Part shown: in pieces, positions 23,158 to 35,708 of the stretch
Layout: every line of letters starts with the position of its first letter
Position numbering within the stretch: the stretch's first letter is position 1
Source of the DNA: Meloidogyne chitwoodi
Lineage: Eukaryota > Nematoda > Chromadorea > Rhabditida > Meloidogynidae
Assembly: GCA_015183035.1 (NCBI GenBank)
Contig: JACZZP010000001.1
Span: forward strand, 1,054,001-1,118,000
DNA length: 64,000 nucleotides
Direction: 5' to 3'
The notes under the pieces: model-generated
The model's database searches: none
Seen by the model: only the letters and a program-made list of their open reading frames with translations
What the model was told of the DNA's origin: nothing
Translations under genes and position numbers: made by a program

Positions 23158-24303
23158 TTATCCAGATATTTTCCATTTATTTAAACGTTCTTTCATTCGA
23201 TTTAAAGCACTACTTTTTCGTGAACGTGTATTTGGAGAATAACCATCATTATCACCTCCTTGTGATGAATCAATTGAAGAATTTGTACCTCCTCTCTTTT
23301 TTTAATAAATATTTATATTAATTTTAAAAAAGAAAAAAAACTTTTCGAAATATTGATTCATCTGCACTAACACTTCGACGACGTATTGCTTTACCAAATT
23401 TTGCAAAAAAATGTTCTTTTGAAGAATCATTATTATTAGGACTATTAATTGGTGAATTTGGTTTACTACTCTATTTTAATTAATTAATTAATTATTTTTA
23501 AAAATAATTAATTAAACCTTTTTATTACTATTTCTTCTTTTTCCTTTTTCTTTAATATATATCATTGAAGTAGTCATACTTTGTGCCATTATTGGAGTTG
23601 AAATTTTACGACGAGGACTACAACGAGGAATTGAATCATCTATAACAAGACGATTAAATAAAGCTGCTAATTGGTCACGATTATTACTTTAAATAAATAA
23701 ATATTAATTTAAATTAAATTACTAGAAAAATAATTTTTTTATAATATTTTTAACGAATTAATTGAAATAATATTTTAAAAAAGCCTTAAAATAATTTATT
23801 AAAATTTTTTGAATTTAATAAATAATAATTATTTTTTACCTCTTTTTCTGTTGATTATTTAGTTGTTTTTGTTCAATTAATAATTGTTGTTGAAATTGTA
23901 AAAGAGCTGTAGCTTTATTATTATTATTATTTTCTCCTATATTTCTTCCAAAAACGTCATTTCCAACATTATCATTAATTATAGGTGTAGAATATATGTT
24001 ATTTTTTGTATTTGACATTTTTCTAAATTTTAATTAATTTTAGAATAATTTAATTATTTAAATATACCTATATTGTTTTTTTTCAGAAATAATTCCTTCA
24101 TTATTATTTAAAATTTCCATAACATTTTGTAGATTAGAAGAAGAAGAATCTTCATTTGAACGTTGTTTGTAATGTTGAAATAATTCAATATTATTATTAT
24201 TATTATTATTTTGTTGTTGTGAATGTGCTGTTATATCTGTTGAATTTTTCTTTTGTAAAGCATTCATTCTTCTATTAACTGCTGAAGCATAAATAAGTGC
24301 CAT
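23158..24303 (-). CDS. Ser/Asn/Gln-rich protein of unknown function
   Basis: Five exons in gene order: 24303-24068, 24022-23840, 23686-23518, 23470-23342, 23295-23158; 284 residues, all phases consistent. The N-terminus MALIYASAVNRRMNALQKK is followed by Asn/Gln tracts. The middle holds the best-structured stretch, NRDQLAALFNRLVIDDSIPR, then basic serine motifs (CSPRRKIST, GKAIRRRSVSADES, NTRSRKSSALNRMKERLNKW) that look like kinase or 14-3-3-type sites. There is no signal peptide, membrane segment or known domain. I do not recognise the family; a phosphorylated cytosolic adaptor is a guess only. The start is the first ATG of the open frame. Confidence 0.75.
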
Positions 24304-27300
24304 ATTTTTAATTTATTTTATTTTTTCTATAATGTTTAATTTAATAAAAATAAATAAAATTAAATTATTGTTGAAATATTTATTTATTTAAAAAATAAAT
24401 AAAATTGACAATTTATTTGTTTTAAACTTTAAACTTATTTTTTTATTATTCATTAAAAGTTGAGTAAAAAATAAAATAAAAAGTACATTCTCTATTATTT
24501 TTAAAATAAATAAAAGTGTTTATTTAATACCCAATGGGGAAAAATAAAAATAAAAAATAAATATATTAGTGCAAAAAAGAGAATAATAGGAAATTAATTT
24601 GATAAAAGGTGCTAAAGTAAATTATTTTTTTTTTAATTAAAAAACTCAGACTCCTTTTTTTAATAAATTTGTGAAAAATGCCATTTTATGAATTTGTAAA
24701 TATATTAGAAAAATTAAAAATTTATGAAATTAATGGAAAAAATTAAAAGAATTTTTAAAAAAGTAAAAAATAGTTATATGAGTGAAATTTATTTTATTAT
24801 TATTATTATGGTTTTATAGAGAAACAAAGGTGCGATTTTTTGCATTTTTTTACTCCGCCCCCGAATATATTTTTTTAAATTAAAAAAAAAATTTTTTTCC
24901 TTTTGCGAGAGAATTTTCGGGAATATAAAAAAATAGGCAGAAGAGGGAAAATAAATAAATAAAAAGACAAAAAAATAATAAATAAAAATACTAGATTAGT
25001 TTTTTATTGAAAAATTGAATGCAAGAAAGCGTAGAAAAATAATATAAATTAATAGGAAATAAATAAAATATATTCTTTTTTTTTAAATTAAGGAAATAAA
25101 TAAAAATAATTAAATAAATATATTACTACTAGACAAGAGAATATTTTTAAATTATTATCCAATTAATTTTAATAATATTTTGTTTTTAAATAAATTAATT
25201 TTTTTAAAATATATTTAAAATATATTTCTCTAAAAAAAAAAATATATGACAAAATTTTATTTAATTTATTTTTTTGTTTTTTAAATTCTCTTAATTTGTA
25301 AATTATATTTTTGATTGACATGAAGAAATTTGATATATTTTAAAATAATAATTATTAGAATTATTTAATTATTAAAAGAAATAAAGACATTATTATTTTA
25401 TATTATCCTACACACACAGATGTTTTTTTAAATAATAATATTAAATAATATTCTTAAAAAATTTGTTTGTATTTTTTGATTTATCTGACGAATAAAAAGA
25501 AGATTATTTTTTTATTTTACAGAAAGAGAACTTAAATTCTTAATTTTTTTTAAATTTTATTATTATTAATAATATTATTAAATTATATATTGGAATGATA
25601 TAATAAATAAATAAAAAGGTTATATTTTATTATTTTGGTTCGTCTGTTATTTTAATAAAAAATAAATATAATTTATTTTTTTAATTATATAAAAATTGTT
25701 TAGAATTTATTTTTATTTTCCTTTATTTTCTAATTTTTATATAATTATTTATTTATTTTAAATGAAAAAAGGAAGCTAAATTCTAATAGAAAAATAAGAA
25801 TAAATAAATAAATTATTTATCGTCATTTTGTAAATTTAAAATTAATTAAAAAATAGAAAAGAATTACTAAAATATTATTAAAATAAAATAATTACCTTAA
25901 AAAATACTTTAAAATAAATTCTTTTTTTATTATTATTATTTTTTTAGCAATTTAAATCAGCTGCTTTTTTACTTTAAACAACTGTTAAAATGGATGGAAT
26001 TTTTTTATTTAAAAAAATTTATTTGTTTATTTATTATTCTCACCTTTTTTTATTTAATTTTGTGTTTTGGCTACTTTTTTCTCAATTTAAAATAATTAAT
26101 TAATTAAAAGAATATATTATAAATGCTAAAAGTATTTGTCTAGAAACAAATGCTTATAATAATAAAGAGATTAAATAAAAGAAAAAAGAAAATTCTGTGG
26201 TTTTAATAGGTATAATAAATTAAATAATATAATTATATATATTGGAAGTTTTTTTAAAAAAAAATTAAAAAAAAGAAAGTCAGCTGATATTTTAAAAAGG
26301 AACAAAATTTAAAGAATTGAGGAAATTAAAATATTTAATAAAAAATAATATTTTTATTTTAAAATTAATAAATAAAAATATAAATTACTTAAAAGGTTGT
26401 ATTTTAATTAAAAAATAAATTATATTAACACAAATTTAAGTGAATCTTTTTATTTATTTTTTTAAATAATTATTTTTATTAAATTCTGATTAAAAAAGAA
26501 AAATAAAAAATTAATTTATAATTTAAATATTTTAAAAATTAATAAAAAAAATAAAAGAGTATATTAATTAATTCAAAATTAATTAATTAGATTATCCCTA
26601 TATATTTTTAAGAAAATTTAAAATAAATTAAATTAAAATATTTATTTGTTTTAAATTAATCATCTTTTTATAAAAATGTGTAAATAAATTAAAAAAAACA
26701 AAAAATTCAAAACACAAAAAATAAATAAATATTTTATATATAATACAAACATTCAAAAGACAAAAAAATGTACTTAAATTATAAAAAATAGTCTGTTTTT
26801 GTTTTTTTAAATATTTAAGTATTTATTTAGTAAATATAAAAGGTTTTTTATATTTTTTAAATATTCAGACATTTTTTTTTTTTTTGAATTTTTAAACTTT
26901 TAAAATATTTATTATTTTTGTAAAAATTGAATAATTAAATATTTAATTGAAATAAATAAAATTTATTTTTTTTTAATTTTGTTTCTTATAATAATATAAA
27001 ATATTTAAAAATTTCAAAGTTTAATCTATAATTATTTATTTTTATCAGTGATTAACTTTCAATATTTTTAAACAATTATTTAATTTTTCTTATCATTTTT
27101 ACAAATATTTTATTTTTATAAATATTTAATCCTTAATAATAATTAATTTATATTTAATATAAATATAATTGTTAAACAATACAAAAATTACTAAAAACAT
27201 TTATTATTATTTTAAATAATCTACAAATTATATAAAATAAATAATAAAATAATTTAAATATTATAACAAAACTTTATTAATTTTTAATTTTAATAAATTT

Positions 27301-27924
27301 ATATAATTATTTTCTTTTTTTTATATTATTTTAATTTTATAAAATTTTGTTTAAAAAATATTTTTAATATCCAATAATTTTATTTTTAATTCAGGAAAAG
27401 AAATAATAATTATATAATAATTATTATTATGTTTTGGCTATAATCCAATTAAAAATTAATTTATTTTATTTCCAATCTGTCAATTTTTTTAAATAATTTT
27501 TTCACGGATAGACAGACACATGATGATACATTTTTTTAAATGATTTTTTCCCTCTAAAATAATAATTACCTCATCTTTTTATTATTTTATATATTGAGTA
27601 CATTTTTATAATATAAAAGTCCAATATTTTTAACTCAATTTTCTTTAAAAAATTAAAAAATAAATAAATAATTTTCTTTTTAATATTTCACACAATTATT
27701 TAATAAATAACAGTTGGTTTTTAAAAGTATTTATTTAAAAAATCTTTAAAAACAAGTTTTATGTAAGAATTGATTTAATTATTTAATTAATTGTGGAGGT
27801 AATTAATTTATAAAATTTATTTTTGGATTTAAATTTGTTCTAACTTTGTTTAAAAGAATATAATTATTTTATTTAAATAAATAAAAATAAGATTTTTGTT
27901 TCTTTTTTTTATAATTTATTTTAA
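24304..27924. other. Long AT-rich intergenic region
   Basis: About 3.6 kb of almost pure A/T, with many AATAAATAAA and TTTATTTATT runs and no open frame worth naming. It presumably contains the promoter of the minus-strand gene starting at 24303 but no motif is specific. I see no RNA gene or transposon ends. Confidence 0.5.
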
Positions 27925-28190
27925 CTAGTGAAAGCGTGCACAACTCAGTAGTGTAGATACATGGGGTGTAAGAAAAGCATAATGTATTAAAAAATTTGGA
28001 AAGTTAAAAAAAATTTTGGGTAAAAAATATTTTTGGTTGTTAAAAAGCCCTAACGGGCTTTGGGGCGCGCTTCGCGCGCTGCTAGAAGTTTTAAATATTC
28101 TTGTTAAATGTGCGGGGGTCCCAATGTTTATTACACCTCGGGCCTTCAGCCCTCGCACCTTCATAATAGTCGATTTCCCATTATCCTTAT
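27925..28190. repeat. GC-richer repeat fragment with hairpins
   Basis: Starts the satellite island. Hairpins AAGCCCTAACGGGCTTT and GCGCGCTTCGCGCGC lie close together near 28045-28082, followed by CACCTCGGGCCTTCAGCCCTCG, a relative of the units at 28683-29336. The open minus-strand frame here is not coding. Confidence 0.6.
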
Positions 28191-28199
28191 GAAATCACG

Positions 28200-28680
28200 C
28201 CTTTTTTAAATTTATTTGGCCATTTCAGTGCCACACTCAATTTGGGCACCAAAATGACATGCTCATTGAATTCCCCATACTCGATTAGCTATTATTCCCT
28301 TAAATCCCGTATTATTTTTAAAAATTTTTTATTAGGCTGTTTCATTGCGACACTCAACTCTGGCACCATAATAACCTGTCCCAAAAAATTCCCCATAGTC
28401 GATTACTATTATCTCCAATAAATCTCACATTATTTTTGAATAAATATTTTATTTTTAAATATTTTTTTATTTGGCCGTTTCATTGACACACTCAACACTG
28501 ACACCATAATAACTGTACTAAAAAATTCCCCATAGTCGATTACTATTATCTTCAATAAATCACACATTATTTGAATAAGAATTTATTAGCTCGTTTCAAT
28601 GCCACTCAATTTTGGCACCAAAATGACCATGTCTATTGAATTCCCACTATTCGATTACCCATTGTCAAAATGTTTTATCA
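28200..28680. repeat. Four diverged tandem units of about 115-135 bp
   Basis: Each unit starts with a variant of GGCCATTTCAGTGCCACACTC, continues with a GGCACCATAATGAC-like block and then ATTCCCCATAGTCGATTACT, and ends in an AT-rich spacer. Starts are near 28200, 28340, 28474 and 28590. The first block also occurs in the foldback repeat at 19951-20148. Confidence 0.8.
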
Positions 28681-28682
28681 TT

Positions 28683-29336
28683 CTGATAGTATCAACTCGG
28701 GCCTTCGGCCTCGGTTCTTCATTGCAGATGGATGTCACATCTCGGGACTTCGGCCCTCGTTTCTTTATTACAAACGGATTAACTCTGGCCTTCGGCCCTC
28801 GTTCTTCATTACAGATGGATCACCTCAGGCCTTCGGCCCTCGGTTTTTTAATACAGATGGACACCTCAGGCCTTCGGCCCTCGTTTCTTATTACAGATGG
28901 ATCACCGCTGGCCTTCGACTCTCGTTTCTTCACTATAGATGGATCACCTCGGGCCTTCGGCCCTCTGTTCATCATTGCAGATGGATGTAACACCTCGGGC
29001 CTTCGGCCCTCGTTTCTTCATTGCATATTGGTGTCACACCTCGGGCCTTCGGCCCTCGTTTCATCATTGCAGATGGATGTCAGACCTCGGGACCTCTGTT
29101 CAACATTTCATATGGGTGTCAAACCTCGGGCCTTCGGCCCACGGTTCATCCTTGCAGATGGATGTCAGACCTCGGGTCTTCGGCCCTCGGTTCTACCATT
29201 TCAGATGGATGCCACATCTCGGGCCTTCGGCCCTCGGTTTATTATTACATATGGACACCTTGGGCCTTCGGTTCTTCATTCAGATGGATGCTTCAACTCA
29301 GCTTTCTGGGATCCTTTTTCTGATGGATATTAAAAC
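28683..29336. repeat. Tandem array with GGGCCTTCGGCCC palindrome
   Basis: About 14 units of 35-48 bp, each with TCGGGCCTTCGGCCCTCG followed by a TTTCTTCATTGCAGATGGAT-like spacer. The palindrome is kept better than the spacer. The long overlapping open frames across this stretch are by-products of the repeats. Confidence 0.9.
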
Positions 29337-30000
29337 TAAACTCACTGTGCCTCATTTTAAAGGGATGCTGCAACGCAGCCTTATATATACCCCTTTTCTC
29401 GTAGGTTTCACCCTCATAACCCCCATAGCTAAAATTTTGACCCACCGTAACTTGGTCAAAACTGACCCAAAAATTTAAATAAAAATATTTTTAGACTCAG
29501 CTTCATGAGGGCTTTCAAATGATATATCATTTGCCCATATTACATTAATTTTGATGTCTGCCATTTTTTACCTCAAAATTTTGATGGGATTTTATGCCAA
29601 AAATTTTAAAAATTCACAACTTTTTCAAAAGAAACCTTTTTTAACTTTTTAAAATGATATTACGTGTTAAAAAATGAGCTTTATTGTATAAAAATACTTT
29701 CAGTCCAATCCAATGGCAAAAACCCCGAAAAATTTTCAAAAACCCGAATATTTTATTTTTAAGTTTTTCGACCATAAGTACCCCTAACTTTAAAATTTTT
29801 CAACTTTTTCTTCATTCAAAAAATAACTAATTTTTTGCTTTATTTAATAACCTTTGTTACAGTCTAATCTGACCAAAATTCACAAAGTTAAGGTCAATTG
29901 AATTTTTTGGAAATATTCGAAAAGGGGTACCCCTTTGGAAAAATAATATGGAAAATTTTAGTTGATTTTTTTTCGAAAAAATCGATTTTCTGAGGTAATA
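29337..30000. other. Unclassified non-coding DNA in the satellite island
   Basis: Mixed composition, less AT-rich than the rest, without a tandem period or an open frame of interest. It could be a decayed dispersed repeat; no element ends were identified. Confidence 0.4.
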
Positions 30001-30441
30001 ATACTACAATTGCAATTTTGTAAATTTGTACAATTATACTTTTGTACTATTGCACTTTTGTACAATTGTAATTTTGACATTTGTACTATTGTACTTTTGT
30101 AAAATTTTACAATTGTACGTTTGTGATTTTGTACATGTAATTTGTACAATTGCAATTTTGTACGTTTGTACAATAGCAATTTTGTACGTTTATACATTTG
30201 TACTTTTGTAAAAGTTTACAATTGTACGTTTGTACAATTGCAATTTTGTACATTTGTACTTTTGTACAATTGTACTTTTGTAAATTTGTATTTGTACATT
30301 GCTTCAAAACTTTGCTTCAATTTCCCCTGCTTCAAAACCTTGCTTCACTTTTTCCCCTGCTTCAGAAACTTTGCTTCACATTTTTTCTCTTCTTTTATGA
30401 CAGGTCACTCTCAACTGATTGATATATCTTAAAGGCTTTTC
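30001..30441. repeat. TTTGTAC/ACAATTG low-complexity block plus left flanking copy
   Basis: From 30001 to about 30296 the DNA is a patchwork of TACAATTGCAATTTTGTA-like words. From 30297 to 30441 there is a TTGCTTCA-rich segment ending ACTGATTGATATATCTTAAA, which is repeated directly at 31265-31402. The two direct copies enclose the 15-bp minisatellite. Confidence 0.8.
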
Positions 30442-30445
30442 AAAG

Positions 30446-31165
30446 TGTCTCAGACTCAAGTGTCTCAGACTCAAGTGTCTCAGACTCAAGTGTCTCAGAC
30501 TCAAGTGTCTCAGACTCAAGTGTCTCAGACTCAAGTGTCTCAGACTCAAGTGTCTCAGACTCAAGTGTCTCAGACTCAAGTGTCTCAGACTCAAGTGTCT
30601 CAGACTCAAGTGTCTCAGACTCAAGTGTCTCAGACTCAAGTGTCTCAGACTCAAGTGTCTCAGACTCAAGTGTCTCAGACTCAAGTGTCTCAGACTCAAG
30701 TGTCTCAGACTCAAGTGTCTCAGACTCAAGTGTCTCAGACTCAAGTGTCTCAGACTCAAGTGTCTCAGACTCAAGTGTCTCAGACTCAAGTGTCTCAGAC
30801 TCAAGTGTCTCAGACTCAAGTGTCTCAGACTCAAGTGTCTCAGACTCAAGTGTCTCAGACTCAAGTGTCTCAGACTCAAGTGTCTCAGACTCAAGTGTCT
30901 CAGACTCAAGTGTCTCAGACTCAAGTGTCTCAGACTCAAGTGTCTCAGACTCAAGTGTCTCAGACTCAAGTGTCTCAGACTCAAGTGTCTCAGACTCAAG
31001 TGTCTCAGACTCAAGTGTCTCAGACTCAAGTGTCTCAGACTCAAGTGTCTCAGACTCAAGTGTCTCAGACTCAAGTGTCTCAGACTCAAGTGTCTCAGAC
31101 TCAAGTGTCTCAGACTCAAGTGTCTCAGACTCAAGTGTCTCAGACTCAAGTGTCTCAGACTCAAG
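30446..31165. repeat. 15-bp minisatellite, 48 identical copies
   Basis: The unit TGTCTCAGACTCAAG repeats 48 times over 720 bp with no substitution in the sequence given. Because the unit is a multiple of three and has no stop in several frames, open frames of about 250-290 codons arise on both strands. These are repeat products and not genes. There are no spacers, so it is not a CRISPR array. Confidence 0.98.
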
Positions 31166-31402
31166 ATACATTTGTACAATTGTAATTTTGTACAATTGTA
31201 CTTTTGTAAATTTGCACAATTTTACTTTATACAATTGTACTTTTGTACAATTGTACTTTGTTACAATTGTACATTGCTTCAGTTTTAACTTGCTTCAACC
31301 CTTGCTTCACTTTTTTCCTGCTTCAGAAACTTTTTGCTTCACATTTTCCCTCTTCTTTTATGACAGGTCACTCTCAACTGATTGATATATCTTAAAGGCT
31401 TT
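31166..31402. repeat. Right flanking copy of the minisatellite locus
   Basis: A TTTGTACAATTG-rich stretch (31166-31264) is followed by a TTGCTTCA segment that matches 30297-30441 almost base for base at its end (TTATGACAGGTCACTCTCAA and following). The arrangement is a tandem duplication of about 0.97 kb with the minisatellite between the copies. Confidence 0.85.
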
Positions 31403-32751
31403 TAAATTTTTCAATTTACAAAAAATTTCGGGATTTTGAATTTTTGCCCCCCAATAACTACCTTTTAAATTCGAAGTTCGACTTCGAGTTTTTTCCTACG
31501 GATATCTAATTGTTCTGCTTCAATCGCCTCCCAGCAGAACTTTTCCGCTATCTCATACCGTTCCCGAGATATCCATGTGACCATTGCGATTTAGGTACCA
31601 AGGGACCCCCGCAGGTCCGAAGTCATAATTTTTCCTGATAGCCCATAAAAAGTACCCAGCAAGATGTGAAACTTTTAGAGCTCTAACTTTATCCGTTAAA
31701 GAGCTTTAATTTTTTTTAAATTTGTTGTTAGCTATTATAAATCTATACTAAAAATATTTAATCTTTTATTTATTATATAAAAATTGATAACACAAATTAA
31801 AATTATATATTTCTCTCCGAATTAAGTAATTTATCTTTTTTTACTTTTTTTAATAATTATTTTTTAATTTTTATTAAAAATAAAAAAATAGGGTTGTCAA
31901 TTATTTTATAAATTATTATTATTATTTCCATTAATTTATTACAAATAATTATATAATAAAATATTTATTTTATTATTTTTTCTTCTATTTATCGATGAAC
32001 TTTCATAAAATAAAAAAAACAAATTAAACAAATAATTATTTGGGCAAAAGAAAAAAACTTTAATAAAAAACATATGAAAATGATCATAAGATTTAACTAA
32101 ATAAATAAAAGTCTGGCGAATAAATTAATTATTAAAAATTATTTATTTACCGAAAAGCAAAAATAAAATTAAATAATTAAATTAATATTTTATTTTAATA
32201 TAAAAATATTATTTAAAAAATATATTTTTATTAAAATTATTGCATCATGCACATGATATAAACATGACGCTTAGACATTATCCAGTGGGACACGCGCCAA
32301 ATGGTGGGCGGCTGCCTGTTGCCTTTTTTACTAAAAATGAGGAAACAAAATAAATAAATAAAGCAATATATATTCTCTTCCAATTTAGCATTTAAAAATA
32401 AATATTTTTACTAAATATATTCTTCATCTTTTTATTTTCTTCGAAACAAAGCACAAAAAATATATTTATTTATTGTGTTTTAATGTCAAATTATTTTTGT
32501 TAAATTCTTTTAAAGAAATTTTATTTTAAAAAATTCTTAGACATATTTATATGCTTTCATTATTGCAATAATATATATTTTTAATTTTTATAATTTTATT
32601 AAAAAATATTAATAAATTCTACTTTTCAGTTTATATCCTTATTACTTTTAAATATTAAAATTAAAAAAATTCTTAATCAATTTCTACTATTTAATTAACT
32701 CAATTTTAAATAAAAAATAATTATTTTAATTAACAACAAAAATTAAAAAAA
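31403..32751. other. Intergenic region upstream of the SLC17 gene
   Basis: The first 230 bp still belong to the satellite island, with hairpins such as TCGAAGTTCGACTTCGA and GGGACCCCCGCAGGTCC. The rest is AT-rich, with a short GC-richer patch at 32276-32325. The promoter of the transporter gene should be here, without a recognisable motif. Confidence 0.5.
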
Positions 32752-34918
32752 ATGACAGCAAAAAATGAAATAAATTTATTATCAAATAATAATCGTTTAT
32801 TAGGTTCTACTCGTTTAATTATGGCATTTTTATGTTTTTTTGGTTGTGCAATTGTTTATAGTCTTCGTTCAAATTTAAGTTTTGCTATTGTTTGTATGGT
32901 AAAAGATAATAATAATAATGAAATTAATAATAATAATAAAACAAATAATAAATTATTTGAATGTTATCAACAAAAAAGACAAAAAAGAGAATTAAATAAT
33001 AAAATATTAAAACAAGAGGTTTTTTTAAATTAATTAATTTATTTTAAAAATAATAATATAATTATTTTAATATATTTTAATTATAATAAATAAATTATAA
33101 ATTTTATAAAGTCATTAAATGACACAAACATTGTCACTAATTTTGAAAATATTGGTGGTGCTGATATAATAATTGGTGAATTTGATTGGTCAAAACAATT
33201 ACAAGGACAAATACTTGGGTTTTTTATAATTAAATTAAATTAATTAATTTAATTTTTAAAGAGCTTTTTTCTTTGGTTATTTAACTTCTCAAATGTTGGG
33301 TGGACTTTTGGCTAATAAATTTGGACCTAAAATTATTTTATTTTTTGCTATATTATCATCTTCTTTAATTTCAATATTTTCACCTATAATGGCTAGATAT
33401 CATGTTGCTATTTTTATTTTAATTAGAGCATTATTAGGATTTACACAAGTAAATTATTATTTATTTAATTTATTAATATTAATTTATTATTAGGGTGTTA
33501 TATTCCCAGCAATGCATTCATTTTTGTCTGGATGGGCACCTCCAATGGAAAGAGGTTTTTATTTTTTAAAATTAAATAAAAATAATATTTTTAATTATTT
33601 TAGGTATTTTAACAGGTATAAGTTATGCAGGTGCTCAAATTGGAAATATGCTTGTTATGCCCCTTTCTGGTATTTTATGTAAATATGGTATTGATGGAGG
33701 TTGGCCTTCAATATTTTATTTATTTGGAATTATTGGACTTTTATGGTGTTTAATTTGGTTTTTAATTTCTGAAGATTCTCCACAAAAGCATAAAACAATT
33801 AAAAATAATGAGAAAGAATATATTCTTACAAGTTTAGGAAAAATTAAAGTAAATATTATTTTAAATTAATTTTTAAATTAAATTAATTAAAAAAAAGGAA
33901 AATGAATCTGAAATAAAATATAGTAATCATTCAATTCCTCTTTATTCAATTTTAACTTCAAAACCAGTTTGGGCAATTTTTATTGGACATTTTGCTGGAG
34001 ATTGGGGTAATAATAAAATAATTTAAATAAATAAATATTTAATATTTTTTAAGGTTCTTATACAATGGCTTTGGGTATTCCTTCTTTTTTAAATGATGTT
34101 TTAGGTTTACAATTAACTTCGGTAAATTATTTATATTTTAATTAAGAAATATTATTAATACTTTTTAGATGGGAATTATTTCTGCCCTTCCATATCTTGC
34201 TTATTTTGCATTTATTAATATTGGTGGACATGTTTGTTTTTTATTTTTAATTTTATTTTAATTTTATTTTAGTTTGCTGATAAACTTCAACAAAAAAGAA
34301 TATTTTCAACATTAAATTGTCGTCGTTTAGCTATGTTAATAGCATTTGGAGGACAAGCTATTATGCTTATAGCTATTGGATATTGTGAATGTTATCAACA
34401 AAATTTAGTAAAAATTAATTTAAAAAATTAAAAAATAAAATATTTATTTAGGTTATTCTTCTATTAATTCTTTCCACTGGTATTTCTGGTTTTCAATATT
34501 CTGGATTTGTTGTTAATTATATGGATATTTGTCCAGAATTGTCAGGATTTGTTCTTGGAATTGGTAACACTTTGTCATGTTTGGCTGGTCTTATTTCTCC
34601 ATTAATCATTGGATGGTTAACACCAACGGTTAGAAAAAGAGAAAAATTAATTTTAATATTTTTAAGGGTTCAAAAGAAGAATGGTTACTTGTCTTTTACA
34701 TTACTGCATTTATTTTAATTTTTGGAGCATTAATATTTTCTCTTTTTGCAAGTGCTGAAATACAAGAATGGGCTAAAGATAATTTTCAAGAAAAACAACA
34801 AAAAATACAAAATTCCAATAATTCAAATTATTTAATAGAACAACAAAAACTGCCACTTTTGGAAAATAATAATAATTTAATAATAATAAAAGAAAAAGAA
34901 AATAATATTATTAGATAA
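32752..34918 (+). CDS. SLC17-type (sialin/vesicular anion) major facilitator
   Basis: Eleven exons: 32752-33018, 33112-33218, 33262-33448, 33494-33554, 33604-33848, 33898-34006, 34054-34121, 34169-34231, 34273-34407, 34452-34628, 34667-34918; 556 residues. The SLC17 pattern is clear: RLIMAFLCFFGCAIVYSLRS in the first helix, an Asn-rich lumenal loop, WSKQLQGQILGAFFFGYLTS, LLANKFGPK, then the signature GVIFPAMHSFLSGWAPPMER and, later, VNYMDICPELSGFVLGIGNT. About 12 membrane helices with a hydrophilic Asn/Gln-rich tail. Family members use proton or sodium gradients to move organic anions (sialic acid, glutamate, phosphate, urate); the substrate here cannot be assigned. The GWAPPMER motif points to the sialin-like branch. 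The ATG at 32752 opens the long first exon and is preceded by an A-rich leader. Confidence 0.95.
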
Positions 34919-35708
34919 CAAATAAATATTTTTTTATTTATTTTTGTATATATGTATTTATCAAACCTTCTCTCGCCATTTTTTTAGCTTTATTATTAAT
35001 TATTAATTCTCTAATAAATTTTATAAAATTAAAAAAAAAATATTTTTTTTAATGAATATAATTATTTACTATTGGAAATAAAATTTAATTTTAACAATAT
35101 TTGACCCTTTTATATTTATTTAGAGCATTCTCTTATTTTTAAAAGTATTTAAATTTGTTCAATTGGCTTTGACGGTATGGGGTCATCAAATAAAAAAAAG
35201 AATTTTAAATAATAAAATTAAATCTTTAAAAATAATTGCGGAAGATGATTAAATTTATTTTATAAGAAAAAAAGAAAGTTGTTGACATAAATAAATAAAT
35301 TATTTTAAATAGAATTGCGTAACTACTTTCCCTTCCACAATTTAATAAAATTTTATTTAAATTTAAAAAATAACAATATATTTATATAAATCTTTTAAAA
35401 TACAGTCAATGTGTTCCCATTTATTTAATATTTATCTAGAAATAATAATAATATAATTTTAAAAAAATAAAGAAGATTTTTATAACATATTAATTAAATA
35501 AATAAATAGGAAAACAAACAAAAATCCAGATTATTTAATAAAATTAAGAGGCTAATAATTTTATATATTAATTGACCAACTTATTATTATATTTATTTTA
35601 TTTTTAAAATATTTATTCTCTTTTTCATCTTCTTAAACTTTTTCTATTAAAAAACCCTTTAAATTTTAAATTAATTTTTTTAATAATACTACAAATAATT
35701 AAATAATA
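34919..35708. other. AT-rich intergenic region
   Basis: Spacer of 790 bp between two + strand genes. I see no element in it beyond AT-rich runs. Confidence 0.5.

Noticed and set aside
28599..29478. Long + strand open frames of 100-244 codons
   Set aside because: All lie in the GGGCCTTCGGCCC tandem array in three different frames, with no splice structure or domain.
30446..31165. CRISPR-like regular array
   Set aside because: The copies are head to tail with no spacers, and the genome is eukaryotic.
30376..31288. Four overlapping open frames of 246-289 codons on both strands
   Set aside because: They are produced by the 15-bp minisatellite, whose length is a multiple of three and which has no stop in those frames. 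Peptides are pure repeats.
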